Below are positions 36,846 to 45,474 of a stretch of DNA of 64,000 nucleotides, one piece after another. Origin of the DNA: JAGDZR01 sp049115695 (GTDB lineage Bacteria > Bacteroidota > Bacteroidia > Cytophagales > Cyclobacteriaceae). Position 1 is the stretch's first letter. Each line of letters starts with the position of its first letter. Both the position numbers and the translations under genes were made by a program. The stretch is from positions 62,001-126,000 of the forward strand of contig JAGDZR010000004.1 of the NCBI GenBank assembly GCA_049115695.1. The letters are read 5' to 3'. The notes beneath the pieces were generated by a model. It was not told the origin of the DNA. It was given only the letters and a program-made list of their open reading frames with translations, and made no database searches.

Positions 36846-37029
36846 CTTCTGTAAAGTTCAATTCACATTTCTGGAAGCAGAATGTCTGACAATTGGAGCT
36901 GGTTGGTGGAATAAAAATGATGGGACTATTATTGACTAAATAATTCGAAACATATTTTCAATAGAGAATATATTTACACACCAATCCTGATGAGGGATTG
37001 TAATTAGCTGTACTAATCAAATTTAAAAC

Positions 37030-37539
37030 ATGGGTAACAACACGCGCAACACAATGCGCACCTATCACAGGTATTTGGGATTTTTCCTTGCAGGTATTAT
37101 GGCAATTTATGCTTTAAGTGGCATCACGCTTATTTTCAGAAATACAAATGCTTTTAAAGTCCAAAATGAAGTTAGGAAAACTTTAACACCAGGTTTATCT
37201 GAGGGGGAACTTGGACAGGAACTAAGAATACGAGGATTTAAGTCCAAAGCCATGGAGGGGGATTTGATGATATTTGAAACCGGTTTTTACAACACCAAAA
37301 CTGGTGAGGCGGAGTATTACACCATGGAGTTACCTTATATATTGGATAAAATAACCCATATGCACAAGGCCACCACTGAGAGCACACTGTTTTATCTTAA
37401 CATTTTCTTTGGTGCTTCCCTTTTGTTTTTCGTAATCAGTTCATTTTGGATGTTTATTCCAGGTACCGGTGTATTTAAAAAAGGACTGTACTTCACCGCA
37501 GGAGGAATCTTATTGGCCTTGTTGATGATTTTCATCTAA
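37030..37539 (+). CDS. PepSY-associated-type membrane protein
   Basis: 169 residues. The first helix (about 13-35, YHRYLGFFLAGIMAIYALSG) has the histidine-containing form seen in PepSY-associated membrane proteins. A periplasmic segment of about 70 residues with the beta-alpha-beta character of a single PepSY-like unit follows. A HMHKAT stretch and two closely spaced helices (about 118-140 and 150-168) end the protein. Typical members have two PepSY domains and four helices and are linked to iron-siderophore reduction or peptidase inhibition. This one is a short form, and its function is not known. Confidence 0.6.
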   Translation: MGNNTRNTMRTYHRYLGFFLAGIMAIYALSGITLIFRNTNAFKVQNEVRKTLTPGLSEGELGQELRIRGFKSKAMEGDLMIFETGFYNTKTGEAEYYTMELPYILDKITHMHKATTESTLFYLNIFFGASLLFFVISSFWMFIPGTGVFKKGLYFTAGGILLALLMIFI

Positions 37540-37595
37540 CCTTCTTGTCTTATATTAGTGATCTTTCACCACCAACCTGTGGTTGATTGCGACAT

Positions 37596-38255
37596 ATGCA
37601 CAATTTCAAATTTATAGGACCGAAGTTTATTTGGTTTGTCAGTATAGTTTTCAACTACTCACTGATCAATGCTCAGTCTCCTGATCCACCCATCCCCATT
37701 GAAACTCTCATTGGACACAATGACCTTTACTTTATGTCTCTGGTCAAACGAAATTTCAATCAAACGGACTTCAACTACTTCGGTATGATCACCTATACCT
37801 CCACCTATAGCCTAACAGATGTCGACAACAATTTTACCATGCTACATCAGTTTACCTACGACCTGAACAAGGGCTTTGCATTGATGGTAGGGTCGAGCAT
37901 CAATTCGGTTGGTGGACTGTCTCCACTCGCGGGTTTTCAGCATAATTATGCCTCAAAGAAAATATTGTCGGTTACAACGCTGAGTTATGCAATAAATGGA
38001 GCACATGACACCTCATTCTTTGGGGTATACGAATTTAAGCCCACTCTCAGAAGTGATTGGCAGCTTTATACCCGAGGGCAGCTACTATATATTCATAGTT
38101 TTGGAGAGGCTTCTCATGCCCGAAGCTATCTGTATTTGCGAGCAGGCCTTAGGAAGAAATCTTTCAATTTTGGCGCTGGGGCAAACCTGGATCGATTTGG
38201 AGGAAATAAGGCATTCAGGGACAACTATGGTCCATTCGTAAGGTGGGAGTTTTAG
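37596..38255 (+). CDS. Probable outer-membrane beta-barrel protein of unknown function
   Basis: 219 residues from the ATG at 37596; a TTG three codons upstream is an unlikely start. A signal peptide (ends LINAQ) is followed by alternating hydrophobic and polar strands rich in Tyr, Phe and Gly (FNYFGMITYTSTYSLT, FALMVGSSINSVGG, WQLYTRGQLLYIHSFG). It ends in VRWEF, an aromatic C-terminal residue typical of proteins inserted by the Bam machinery. Size suggests an 8- to 10-stranded barrel. It starts 57 bp after the PepSY-type gene. No specific family is recognised. Confidence 0.6.
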   Translation: MHNFKFIGPKFIWFVSIVFNYSLINAQSPDPPIPIETLIGHNDLYFMSLVKRNFNQTDFNYFGMITYTSTYSLTDVDNNFTMLHQFTYDLNKGFALMVGSSINSVGGLSPLAGFQHNYASKKILSVTTLSYAINGAHDTSFFGVYEFKPTLRSDWQLYTRGQLLYIHSFGEASHARSYLYLRAGLRKKSFNFGAGANLDRFGGNKAFRDNYGPFVRWEF

Positions 38256-38267
38256 TATCAACCAAAG

Positions 38268-39215
38268 CTAACCCTCCCATACTCGGTTCATAATTTTTCT
38301 TTGACCTGCAAGTAATGCTCGTTCGATTTCCATTTCACCCAAGCAAGTAACCCGCTTACCTTCAACAAGCTCCTCAAGTGCCAACCTGTAAAGGGTAAAA
38401 GTGGGCTCACCAGAAGCCAAAACGACCGGATCATTCGAACGTTTGAGATAATTCAACTCATCTCCTATCAACATGCCACTAAGGAAATAGTAATTCTCTT
38501 CCTTAGTTGCATCACCCATCAAATCCCGTCCTCTTAACTCTAACAAATTGGACGTTAATCCAAGTTCAGCTCCAAACTTCACACCTGCCTGAAAAGTGGA
38601 TGTTAAAGCATCAGTCAGTGCCGACTTTGCAGTGGAGTTGGATAATATGCTATTTTGGGTAAGTAATGAAAACAACTCTCCTGTCATGAAGTTATTAAAA
38701 CCTACAAACTGTGAATTGTCAAACTTCAAGTGCTTACAGTGTGTGCCTGGTAAAACAAGTACGCTTTGATCCTTTAAATTTTCTGAAAGTCCAATTGCCT
38801 GGACCTCCTCTCCACGAATGACATTATTTCCCTCTTTCACTCCAGAGATTAGTACTAAACTTGATCCATTTTTTAACTGTAATTGTTCATGTAGTATGCT
38901 TTCTCCTCCTTGATCAAATGGAAAATTGCTATACGGTAACTCTTTAAGCCCGATACTCGAAGATGACATTCCTGCAGCAACAATGGGTAGGTGATGAAAC
39001 TCTTGTGGCAATTGTTGTATTTGCCCAACTAAATACGCTTCGAAATATTGGTACTGAGACAATTCATGTTGTTGATGGAATTGTCCAAAAATCGATTTAA
39101 CCCCATGATTGGTTTTGTGTTCTTTAAGTACCCTTAGTGAAAGTGATTCAACAACTCTCAATCTAAAATTGGTCGTTCCCCAATCACAACTTATAAAATA
39201 ATCATCTGCCGCCAT
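38268..39215 (-). CDS. dgoK: 2-dehydro-3-deoxygalactonokinase family protein
   Basis: 315 residues, cytoplasmic. The N-terminal phosphate-binding loop DYFISCDWGTTNFRLRVVE is the DgoK signature, and SVLVLPGTHCKHLKFDN, GFNNFMTGELFSLL and a C-terminal YFLSGMLIGDELNYL block match the family through its whole length. DgoK phosphorylates 2-keto-3-deoxy-galactonate in the De Ley-Doudoroff pathway, leading to pyruvate and glyceraldehyde-3-phosphate. The partner aldolase (DgoA) and galactonate dehydratase (DgoD) are not in the window. The sugar acid could come from galactose oxidised by one of the two quinoproteins encoded here, which is inference. It is convergent with the barrel protein gene. Confidence 0.87.
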   Translation of the reverse strand: MAADDYFISCDWGTTNFRLRVVESLSLRVLKEHKTNHGVKSIFGQFHQQHELSQYQYFEAYLVGQIQQLPQEFHHLPIVAAGMSSSSIGLKELPYSNFPFDQGGESILHEQLQLKNGSSLVLISGVKEGNNVIRGEEVQAIGLSENLKDQSVLVLPGTHCKHLKFDNSQFVGFNNFMTGELFSLLTQNSILSNSTAKSALTDALTSTFQAGVKFGAELGLTSNLLELRGRDLMGDATKEENYYFLSGMLIGDELNYLKRSNDPVVLASGEPTFTLYRLALEELVEGKRVTCLGEMEIERALLAGQRKIMNRVWEG

Positions 39216-39365
39216 GATGCTAAATTATGTGCTCGGGATGAAATGATAAACATTATTTAGTGTGTCTGGTCATTATTATTCTGACACTATGAAGTGATTC
39301 GCTTATAGAATTGCTACAGAGGATGGGGGATCCAGTATGCGTGAATCAATAATGTGACATGTTAT

Positions 39366-39719
39366 TCATCCTACTACATTTAATAATTGCGGCGGGCTGT
39401 AAGGCTTTTGAACGAATGCCTCCAAACGCTCATCCTCAAGATATGAATGGATCTCATTCGTCAAAGAATACGCTGAGATCATGATAAATCGAGGGTTCAA
39501 CCTCATATCAACAGACAGATCAATGAGCTCAAGTCCATTCATTTCTGGCATGTTCATGTCAACAAATACAATATCAAACTGCTCTTTTTTCAGCATCTCC
39601 AGTGCTTCATTTCCTGAACTTGCAAGTGAAACATCAAAGAAGTTTGAGAAGATACTTTCAAAAAATACAAGGTTGATATGCTCGTCATCGACATACAATA
39701 CTTTAGGTGGCTTATTCAT
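39366..39719 (-). CDS. Single-domain response regulator (CheY-like receiver)
   Basis: 117 residues, receiver domain only. The acidic pocket is DD (residues 11-12) in VLYVDDEH, the phospho-acceptor is Asp54 in VFVDMNMPEMNG, and the conserved lysine sits in FVQKPYSPPQ. With no output domain, it must act by binding another protein or as a phosphotransfer intermediate. No histidine kinase gene adjoins it. It lies 150 bp upstream of the dgoK gene on the same strand, but a shared function is not evident. Confidence 0.87.
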   Translation of the reverse strand: MNKPPKVLYVDDEHINLVFFESIFSNFFDVSLASSGNEALEMLKKEQFDIVFVDMNMPEMNGLELIDLSVDMRLNPRFIMISAYSLTNEIHSYLEDERLEAFVQKPYSPPQLLNVVG

Positions 39720-39885
39720 TTTTGGTGACTTTTACTTTGAATTTCCCAAACTAGCTATGTATTGATCACGAAATAGTGATACTTATAGTTTTAAAAATGA
39801 TTAGTCATTTTTAAAAACTTATTGATTCTATGTTCTGACAGCTTGAAAATAACGGATTAACAGAAAATAAAAGTGTATTTTAGAC

Positions 39886-39900
39886 ACTTATTAAATAAGT
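39886..39900. repeat. Small palindrome upstream of the aldose epimerase gene
   Basis: ACTTAT-taa-ATAAGT, an exact 15-bp inverted repeat 73 bp before the epimerase start codon in an A/T-rich region. It may be a regulator site, but simple A/T-rich palindromes also arise by chance. Confidence 0.25.
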
Positions 39901-39972
39901 TCATTTTCAACTCAAAAAGTGAAGCGTTTTCAATGGTGCTTCTATACTTTTTCTCTTTAAACAGTGTAAAAC

Positions 39973-41115
39973 ATGCTTATCGACTTCAGATTGCTTTCGC
40001 TACTATTCGTACTCCTCTCTTTCTCCTGTGCCACTAACGACAGCAAGGAGGAAAGTGCAACACGTGTCAAAACCAGTAAGTATGGTCAACTTACAGATGG
40101 TACACCAATCGATGCTTTCACAATAAGTAACGTGAATGGAATGGAAATGGAAGTGATCACTTACGGAGGCATTATCACCAGGCTAACAGCTCCTGATCGA
40201 TCAGGTAAATATGAAGATGTTGTGCTAGGATATGACAAGTTGGAATCATATGTAGCAGAAAATCCGTTTTTTGGGGCCATCATAGGTCGATATGGAAACC
40301 GAATTGCCAATGGAAAATTTACCCTTGATGGAGTAGCATATCAGCTTCCGACCAACAATGGACCGAATAGTTTACATGGTGGAGACAAGGGATACGACAA
40401 GGTAGTCTGGACTGGTGAGACTTTCGAAACTGAAAACTCAGCCGGTATTGTTCTAACATATGTGAGTAGAGATGGTGAAATGGGATATCCAGGTACACTT
40501 AATGTAAGAGTGACTTATTCGCTCACCAATGATAATAGTCTGAGTATTGACTACCAGGCTACAACCGACAAAACAACTGTTGTTAACCTGACCCAGCACA
40601 CCTATTTCAACTTAACAGCAATGAAGTCCGGCATCCTGGATCATGAATTGTTACTTAATGCGCCTCGCTTTCTCCCTGTGGATAGTACGTTGATTCCAAC
40701 AGGAGAATTGAGAGCCGTGAACGGTACACCATTTGATTTTACTATGGCTAAAAAGATAGGTCGAGATATTGAACAGGAAAACGAGCAACTCACATTTGGA
40801 TTGGGATATGATCATTGCTGGGTACTGGAAACAGGTCAAAACGAGTTAAACAATGCTGGAACGTTGCATGATCCTGTCAGCGGTCGAAAAATGGATATTT
40901 TAACCACAGAACCTGGCATCCAATTTTATTCAGGCAATTTTCTCGACGGGACCCTGCAGGGAAAAAACAATGTTACTTATGATTTCAGAAGCGGATTATG
41001 TTTGGAGACACAACATTATCCTGACTCTCCGAATCAGCCAGACTTTCCTGGAACAAGCCTCAGTCCTGATGAAACGTATACCAGCAAGACTGTTTATAGA
41101 TTCTATGCCGAGTAA
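39973..41115 (+). CDS. Aldose 1-epimerase (mutarotase), lipoprotein
   Basis: 380 residues. A lipobox (LSFSC, near residue 19) means it is exported and membrane anchored, unlike the cytoplasmic GalM. Family marks are NVNGMEMEVITYGGIITRL, FFGAIIGRYGNRIANGKF, NNGPNSLHGGDKGYDK (substrate-binding His), the TQHTYFNLT catalytic-type histidine block, GYDHCWVL, and the GLCLETQHYPDSPNQP glutamate block. It interconverts alpha and beta anomers of glucose, galactose or related sugars. An extracytoplasmic mutarotase makes sense next to periplasmic glycosidases and quinoprotein sugar dehydrogenases, which each handle one anomer. It appears monocistronic. Confidence 0.92.
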   Translation: MLIDFRLLSLLFVLLSFSCATNDSKEESATRVKTSKYGQLTDGTPIDAFTISNVNGMEMEVITYGGIITRLTAPDRSGKYEDVVLGYDKLESYVAENPFFGAIIGRYGNRIANGKFTLDGVAYQLPTNNGPNSLHGGDKGYDKVVWTGETFETENSAGIVLTYVSRDGEMGYPGTLNVRVTYSLTNDNSLSIDYQATTDKTTVVNLTQHTYFNLTAMKSGILDHELLLNAPRFLPVDSTLIPTGELRAVNGTPFDFTMAKKIGRDIEQENEQLTFGLGYDHCWVLETGQNELNNAGTLHDPVSGRKMDILTTEPGIQFYSGNFLDGTLQGKNNVTYDFRSGLCLETQHYPDSPNQPDFPGTSLSPDETYTSKTVYRFYAE

Positions 41116-41217
41116 TACAACGCGCTAAAACTTTATGTTGGAGAGGAAAGGAAAGGTGGTGTTTGACAATTTCACATTTGAGGAAAGGTAGGGATCACGA
41201 CGGTTCATCAAATGATA

Positions 41218-41255
41218 TGTACAGGTTATTTGTACAAGTACAATAATATTGTACA
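41218..41255. promoter_or_regulatory. YefM-type operator: three TGTACA hexamers before the toxin-antitoxin operon
   Basis: TGTACA occurs at 41218-41223, 41231-41236 and 41250-41255. The last two sit in overlapping inverted repeats (TTGTAC-AA-GTACAA and GTACAATA-A-TATTGTAC in effect, with one central base). In Escherichia coli, YefM-YoeB binds paired palindromes built on the same TGTACA core, and this cluster ends 8 bp before the antitoxin start codon. Confidence 0.75.
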
Positions 41256-41263
41256 TTTGGAAA

Positions 41264-41533
41264 ATGGAATCAATATCATATTCTAGTTTTAGAGCCAATC
41301 TTAAGTCAATGCTTGACAAAGTTTTGGGAGACAGAATTCCCTTATTTGTCACAAGAAAGAATTCCGAAGAAGTTGTAATTATTCCACGAGCTGATTATGA
41401 AAGCTTAAAAGAAACCCTTCATTTATTAAGCAGTCGGGCAAATGCAGAAAGATTACACCAAAGCATTACAGATTATGAGGCTGGCAATGTTATTTCAAAG
41501 TCCATTGATGAACTCGATAATATGGTTAAATGA
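41264..41533 (+). CDS. yefM: Antitoxin of the YefM/Phd family
   Basis: 89 residues from the ATG at 41264. The N-terminal half (SYSSFRANLKSMLDKV, then PLFVTRKNSEEVVIIPRADYESLKET) is the YefM/Phd DNA-binding fold. The C-terminal half, with LLSSRANAERLHQSI and an acidic tail, is the segment that wraps the toxin. It neutralises the toxin and represses the operon, most strongly as a complex. Three TGTACA boxes lie directly upstream. Its stop codon overlaps the toxin start (ATGA), a normal arrangement for coupled translation. Confidence 0.92.
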   Translation: MESISYSSFRANLKSMLDKVLGDRIPLFVTRKNSEEVVIIPRADYESLKETLHLLSSRANAERLHQSITDYEAGNVISKSIDELDNMVK

Positions 41534-41784
41534 ACTTGAATTTCACGCCAAATGCATGGGATGATTATTTATGGTGGCAATCGAATGATAAGAAGACATT
41601 AAAAAGAATCAATAACCTGCTAAAGGAAATTCTTAGGGATCCGCATCATGGGATCGGGAAACCTGAACCCTTAAAGGAAAACCTAAGTGGTTATTGGTCA
41701 AGAAGAATAACCGGAGAACATCGAATTGTATATAAAGTAGATGAAGCAATTATCACTGTAATACAATGTCGAAATCATTATTAG
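41530..41784 (+). CDS. yoeB: Toxin of the YoeB family (ribosome-dependent mRNA endonuclease)
   Basis: 84 residues, full length for the family. It shows WDDYLWWQSNDKKTLKRIN, the basic stretch KILRDP-type (here EILRDPHHGIGKPEPLK), LSGYWSRRITGEHRIVYKV and the C-terminal CRNHY. The glutamate, arginine, histidine and tyrosine residues that make up the YoeB catalytic surface are all present, so it is probably active. It overlaps the antitoxin gene by 4 bp and converges on the exported-protein gene that ends 7 bp away. Confidence 0.94.
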   Translation: MNLNFTPNAWDDYLWWQSNDKKTLKRINNLLKEILRDPHHGIGKPEPLKENLSGYWSRRITGEHRIVYKVDEAIITVIQCRNHY

Positions 41785-41791
41785 ATCACCA

Positions 41792-42304
41792 TCAGTTTCT
41801 GGTCAGGCCATAAGAAAGGTTCAAAATAAACCGATTGTTGAAATTCAAAGACTGACTCTGATATGCCAACCCCGAACACAAGGCTATTCCAATATTGAAC
41901 TTTTGTATTTGAACATTCGGTAAAAGGCACATCCCGGTAGTATATATCCATGTGGGATCGATGATTTCCCCTTGTGAGGGCAGACTTGTAATTTCTCCAA
42001 ACCAATTAGTTTTAATGCTAAAGGCATTACCTAAGTCTGTATTTTTCAACGTTGATCCGAAGAATGTGTAATATCCATACGTATTTCCTTCGAAAACAAA
42101 AGTTGCCAATTCAATAAAGCTGTTTTTGCGATACAGGCCTAACCCTGCCGAAACACCGTGACTATAACTCACCTGCTTGCTACCAAAATTGTAGTTCATC
42201 AGCTTTGGTGTTCTTGTAAAGGCATAAGCCCCAATTTCCTGTGCCGATACGCTTGAAAACAGACCTGAAAATAAAATGATGGATGCTAAGAAAAGTCGAT
42301 TCAT
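41792..42304 (-). CDS. Small exported protein, possible beta-barrel, function unknown
   Basis: 170 residues from the ATG at 42304. An in-frame ATG 45 bp upstream would place a polar stretch before the signal peptide, so it is less likely. The signal ends in SSVSAQ. The mature part is rich in aromatic residues and short beta segments (VSYSHGVSAGLGLYRK, FIELATFVFEGNTYGYYTFFG, FILNLSYGL), suggesting a small outer-membrane barrel or a periplasmic beta protein. No family is recognised. The gene lies between the YoeB toxin gene and a transposon-derived element. Confidence 0.5.
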   Translation of the reverse strand: MNRLFLASIILFSGLFSSVSAQEIGAYAFTRTPKLMNYNFGSKQVSYSHGVSAGLGLYRKNSFIELATFVFEGNTYGYYTFFGSTLKNTDLGNAFSIKTNWFGEITSLPSQGEIIDPTWIYTTGMCLLPNVQIQKFNIGIALCSGLAYQSQSLNFNNRFILNLSYGLTRN

Positions 42305-42407
42305 ATTTCGTGAAAATTGAATCGGCAAGTTGGACAGTGTGTTGTTCAAAAAGTTTGAACTAGTTCAATAAACAACTCATAATGGGGTATTATGTGGTAA
42401 TCTATTT

Positions 42408-42674
42408 AGGATCTGCTGAAAAACGGTTTTTTCGCAGTTTTTCGTTATTCCAGAGCTTCAAAACAAGATTCGCTGAGCTAGAGTTAATCAGCACGTGCAA
42501 GGTTTTTTGGACAGGTATGCGATTTCCCATGCATCTTCAAAAATGCAAACTGCATTTTTGAAGCCTAGTCTCAAGCACGCCACCTGCTTCCCAGGCTTAT
42601 TTTCGAGGTATAACAATACATCATCAATTCGCCTGATTGCATCTGACGTACCTGAGACTTTTTCAGCAGACCCT
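42408..42674. mobile_element. 267-bp non-autonomous element (MITE) with terminal inverted repeats
   Basis: The ends match as inverted repeats: AGGATCTGCTGAAAAA on the left, and AGGGTCTGCTGAAAAA read inward from the right (15 of 16 identical). Both sides are bordered by ATTT (42404-42407 and 42675-42678), a likely 4-bp target duplication. Nothing inside resembles a transposase, so the element would depend on one supplied by a related insertion sequence elsewhere. A long internal hairpin lies at 42535-42563. Which IS family it belongs to was not determined. Confidence 0.8.
42535..42563. repeat. Internal perfect hairpin of the MITE
   Basis: CTTCAAAAATGCA-aac-TGCATTTTTGAAG: a 13-bp perfect stem with a 3-nt loop, near the middle of the element. 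It may fold in DNA or RNA and may act as a transcription stop on either strand. Confidence 0.75.
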
Positions 42675-42752
42675 ATTTACCCCGCTGCAGTTTTCCGCCA
42701 TTAGATTGGTGAAAGATCAAACATTAATTGCACGCAACTAGAATTGCGTGAA

Positions 42753-42830
42753 TCATGAAACTGCTGACAAATTCGGAGATTTTGCTACTACCTCAATCGT
42801 ACCATCCTCAACCTGCACACACTCAAACAT
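42753..42830 (-). pseudogene. Possible gene remnant downstream of the sulfatase
   Basis: A 25-codon open frame with protein-like composition (ends VEDGTIEVVAKSPNLSAVS) runs to a stop at 42753. The same frame continues upstream past a stop at about 42841 for another dozen sensible codons. It may be the tail of a gene removed when the neighbourhood was rearranged. No family is recognised, and chance is possible. Confidence 0.2.
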
Positions 42831-42876
42831 GGGAGATAGTCAGTTTAAGCACTTTGTCTGCAAAAAACTACCTCCA

Positions 42877-44376
42877 CTATTCATGATCCCACTTGATAAT
42901 CCACGGGTCATTGGTCTTTAACTGAAAGGCTCTTAATTTTTCTTGTAGTGCCCTTAACGTTTCATGATGGCCCGGACTATTCACCAAATTGACGGATTCC
43001 TGCGGATCTTCCTTTAGGTCATACAGTTGAAACTTGGGGCGATAGGTATAGGACTCAATAGTCTTAGTACCATATGGAACTTCTGGATTCCTCAATGCCC
43101 CCTGCCAGGTTGCAGATGCCCATAGGTCAGTTGCATGAGGATAAGGCAAGGCACTGGCAATATTCCATATCAACTTGTACCGATCAGTGGTGATAGACCT
43201 CATGGGATAGTACATCGTGATTTCATGAAAGGTATGAGAAGCATAATTCTCTGCTCTCCGACCCTCTTCACCTTTCAAAGTTTGTTTAAAAGAATAGCCA
43301 TGAAATTGGTCAATTACTTCAAAATCTGTTTCAGGCACATAATTACTGAAACCCTGGAAACCTGCTTTGAGCTCATTTTCGGCCTCAGATAATATTCCTG
43401 CAAAATCCAGAATAGTAGGCGTAAGATCTGTCCAATTGACCATAGCATTACTTACAGTTCCTTTATTATCGCTACCCAAACCTTTGACGATAAGTGGCAG
43501 CCTAACCCCTGGCTCATAAATATTGGTTTTGGCACCCTGAAAGGCAATGCCATTATCAGAAATATAAAGGAGAATGGTGTTATCCCATTTCCCTGCTTCC
43601 TTTAAGTGACTGATCAACCGACCAATCCCCTGATCCACTCTGTTGACTGATTTATAGTACTCAACAAGCTCTGCCCTGGTTTCAGGCAGGTCAGGTAAAT
43701 ACCATGGTACGATAACGTCTTCCGGATCAATACTATACGCTTCAACACCTGAATACCCTTCATCCTTATTCCCAAACCGGTCAGGTCCTAGAGGGTTATT
43801 TTCGTTGATCCCACCTCCTCGATGTGGATCTTGAGTGCAGAAGTACAAAAAGAACGGATTTTCGGTTTCATTCATGAATCTAGCAGCAGTGTCAGCCATA
43901 GCGACCGGGTTTCTACCATTGGCCTGAAGCGTCTTTTGAAAACGAAAAACTTCTGCTGGCGCAACGTGATACTTACCAATTCTTGCTGTGGCATACCCCC
44001 CCAGCTCTTCCAGGTAAATAGGAAGACTCTTCATGAAATCAAATGACTGGAAGTGGTGGTAGCTGTGCGCATGCCCGTACAAGCCGTTTAAATGATTGTA
44101 TAATCCCGTAAGTATCACTGACCGGCTTGCTGTGCAGGACGGAGCTGTAGCATAGGCTCTGTTATATCTTACGCCTTCTGAGGCCAGATAATCGAGGTTT
44201 GGTGTGCTAATCGCCGTATTGCCATAAGCTCCAGTATCATCCATACCATGATCATCGGCAACAATCAGTATGATGTTGGGTTGATCACTGAGATTGGAAC
44301 TTGATTGAATCTCTTCTCTAGGAGAAGTACAACATAAAACAATAGTAGCTGCTACAATGATGAGAGTGTACTTCAT
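42877..44376 (-). CDS. Sulfatase (family S1), lipoprotein
   Basis: 499 residues with a lipobox-like start (VLCC). The alkaline phosphatase-like fold shows metal-binding NIILIVADDHGMDD, the sulfatase signature C81-T-A-S-R followed by SVILTGLYNHLNGLYGH, and the second metal site LYISDNGIAF. Cys81 would be converted to formylglycine by the anaerobic-type or FGE-type maturase, which is not in the window. The C-x-A-x-R form is an accepted variant of C-x-P-x-R. Similarity in layout to N-sulfoglucosamine sulfohydrolase-like enzymes suggests a sulfated polysaccharide substrate. Its link to the glycan loci here is uncertain, since plant xyloglucan carries no sulfate. Confidence 0.88.
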   Translation of the reverse strand: MKYTLIIVAATIVLCCTSPREEIQSSSNLSDQPNIILIVADDHGMDDTGAYGNTAISTPNLDYLASEGVRYNRAYATAPSCTASRSVILTGLYNHLNGLYGHAHSYHHFQSFDFMKSLPIYLEELGGYATARIGKYHVAPAEVFRFQKTLQANGRNPVAMADTAARFMNETENPFFLYFCTQDPHRGGGINENNPLGPDRFGNKDEGYSGVEAYSIDPEDVIVPWYLPDLPETRAELVEYYKSVNRVDQGIGRLISHLKEAGKWDNTILLYISDNGIAFQGAKTNIYEPGVRLPLIVKGLGSDNKGTVSNAMVNWTDLTPTILDFAGILSEAENELKAGFQGFSNYVPETDFEVIDQFHGYSFKQTLKGEEGRRAENYASHTFHEITMYYPMRSITTDRYKLIWNIASALPYPHATDLWASATWQGALRNPEVPYGTKTIESYTYRPKFQLYDLKEDPQESVNLVNSPGHHETLRALQEKLRAFQLKTNDPWIIKWDHE

Positions 44377-44472
44377 ATTTCAAATTAAAAAGATCGTAAT
44401 TAATTAGCTATTTCTGGTTGCAGAATCTGCTAGCAGGTAGAAATTCAACAACTACTTACTCATAATCCAATA

Positions 44473-45474
44473 TCACAAAACGCCAACATCTACGGATGTT
44501 TCACTTTCAGACGAAATAGAAATGAAATTGATAAGACTTCTCCCAAATCCTTGCCAATTCACCACCATTTGATCACCATCCTTTAAAGCAATCTGGACAC
44601 CAAAACTAAAAGCATCTGCCCCGAAAAAATGAACATGTGCTAATTCAGGCTGGCAATGATTGTCATACTTGAAATGATGGTATTCGAGATTTCTCAAGTT
44701 GTGTGCCATGTTGCTTTCACCACTTTTGATATTTTGTGACCAAACTTCTTTTCCATCACGATAGACAGCCACTTTACCTGACAGGTCCTCGAATGCAGCT
44801 CCAACGACTAGTTCAGGTCCAATAGCACAGTGTCTGATTTTAGAAGGAGCCAAATACAAGTAATTTTGTTTCTCCATTATATGATCTGAAAACTCATTGG
44901 CAGTTGTGAATCCGATTCTAAAGGGTTTTCCATTTGCATCACACACATAAACTCCTGCGATCTCTGGTTCCTCGCCACCGTCCATCGCATAACTCGGAAC
45001 TTCCAATTTGTCCAGATGTCCACGAAGTTGAGAGCCATTACCTTTATAGAACCATTCCGGCTGTACACCGATGCTTCCTTCAGTTGGCTGTCCACCTTTA
45101 ACTCCAAGCTGGTACATTTTCATGCTATCGGTTAACTCCTCATCCGCTTTGTCATGCATGGCTTGTCTGTTTTCAGCGCTGGCTTTATGTGTAAGTCCAG
45201 TGCCACTTAACATGCACTTCAAAGAGTCTTGCGGATGATCAAAGCTTGGTAATAGCTTCCATTTCGAATCTCCATTGTAAATCGGATTATATTCTAAATA
45301 ACTTTCAATCAAGCCATCAGCTACTAACGATTCTATTGATTTAGATCCTTCAATAGCTGCCAGAGCCAATGCATATATTGAACTGCAATCTTTCAGCAAG
45401 CAAAGTTCATTATCCATAACTCTTGCCACTTTTCTACCCTCTTGTGGGTGTTGTAATTGTACTAGTTTGATCAT
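44473..45474 (-). CDS. AraD1/GguC-like fumarylacetoacetate hydrolase-fold protein
   Basis: 333 residues, cytoplasmic. The start MIKLVQLQHPQEGRKVARV and blocks CMLSGTGLTHKASAENRQAMH, GVQPEWFYKGNGSQLRG, EPEIAGVYVCDANGKP, GFTTANEFSDH and RHCAIGPELVVG match the AraD1/GguC group, a branch of the FAH superfamily with an acidic metal site. Members are found in sugar-acid catabolism, for instance as dehydratases or hydrolases of 2-keto-3-deoxy sugar acids from arabinose, and are often beside sugar transport genes. The exact reaction here cannot be assigned. A short upstream frame overlaps its start codon by 4 bp. Confidence 0.82.
   Translation of the reverse strand: MIKLVQLQHPQEGRKVARVMDNELCLLKDCSSIYALALAAIEGSKSIESLVADGLIESYLEYNPIYNGDSKWKLLPSFDHPQDSLKCMLSGTGLTHKASAENRQAMHDKADEELTDSMKMYQLGVKGGQPTEGSIGVQPEWFYKGNGSQLRGHLDKLEVPSYAMDGGEEPEIAGVYVCDANGKPFRIGFTTANEFSDHIMEKQNYLYLAPSKIRHCAIGPELVVGAAFEDLSGKVAVYRDGKEVWSQNIKSGESNMAHNLRNLEYHHFKYDNHCQPELAHVHFFGADAFSFGVQIALKDGDQMVVNWQGFGRSLINFISISSESETSVDVGVL

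Noticed and set aside
42495..42704. 69-codon frame inside the MITE as a possible transposase remnant
   Set aside because: It crosses the hairpin and the right terminal repeat and shows no transposase motif on either strand.
42731..42750. CACGCAA-N6-TTGCGTG hairpin after the sulfatase gene as a terminator
   Set aside because: The stem is only 7 bp, lies 127 bp beyond the stop codon and has no T-run on the - strand.
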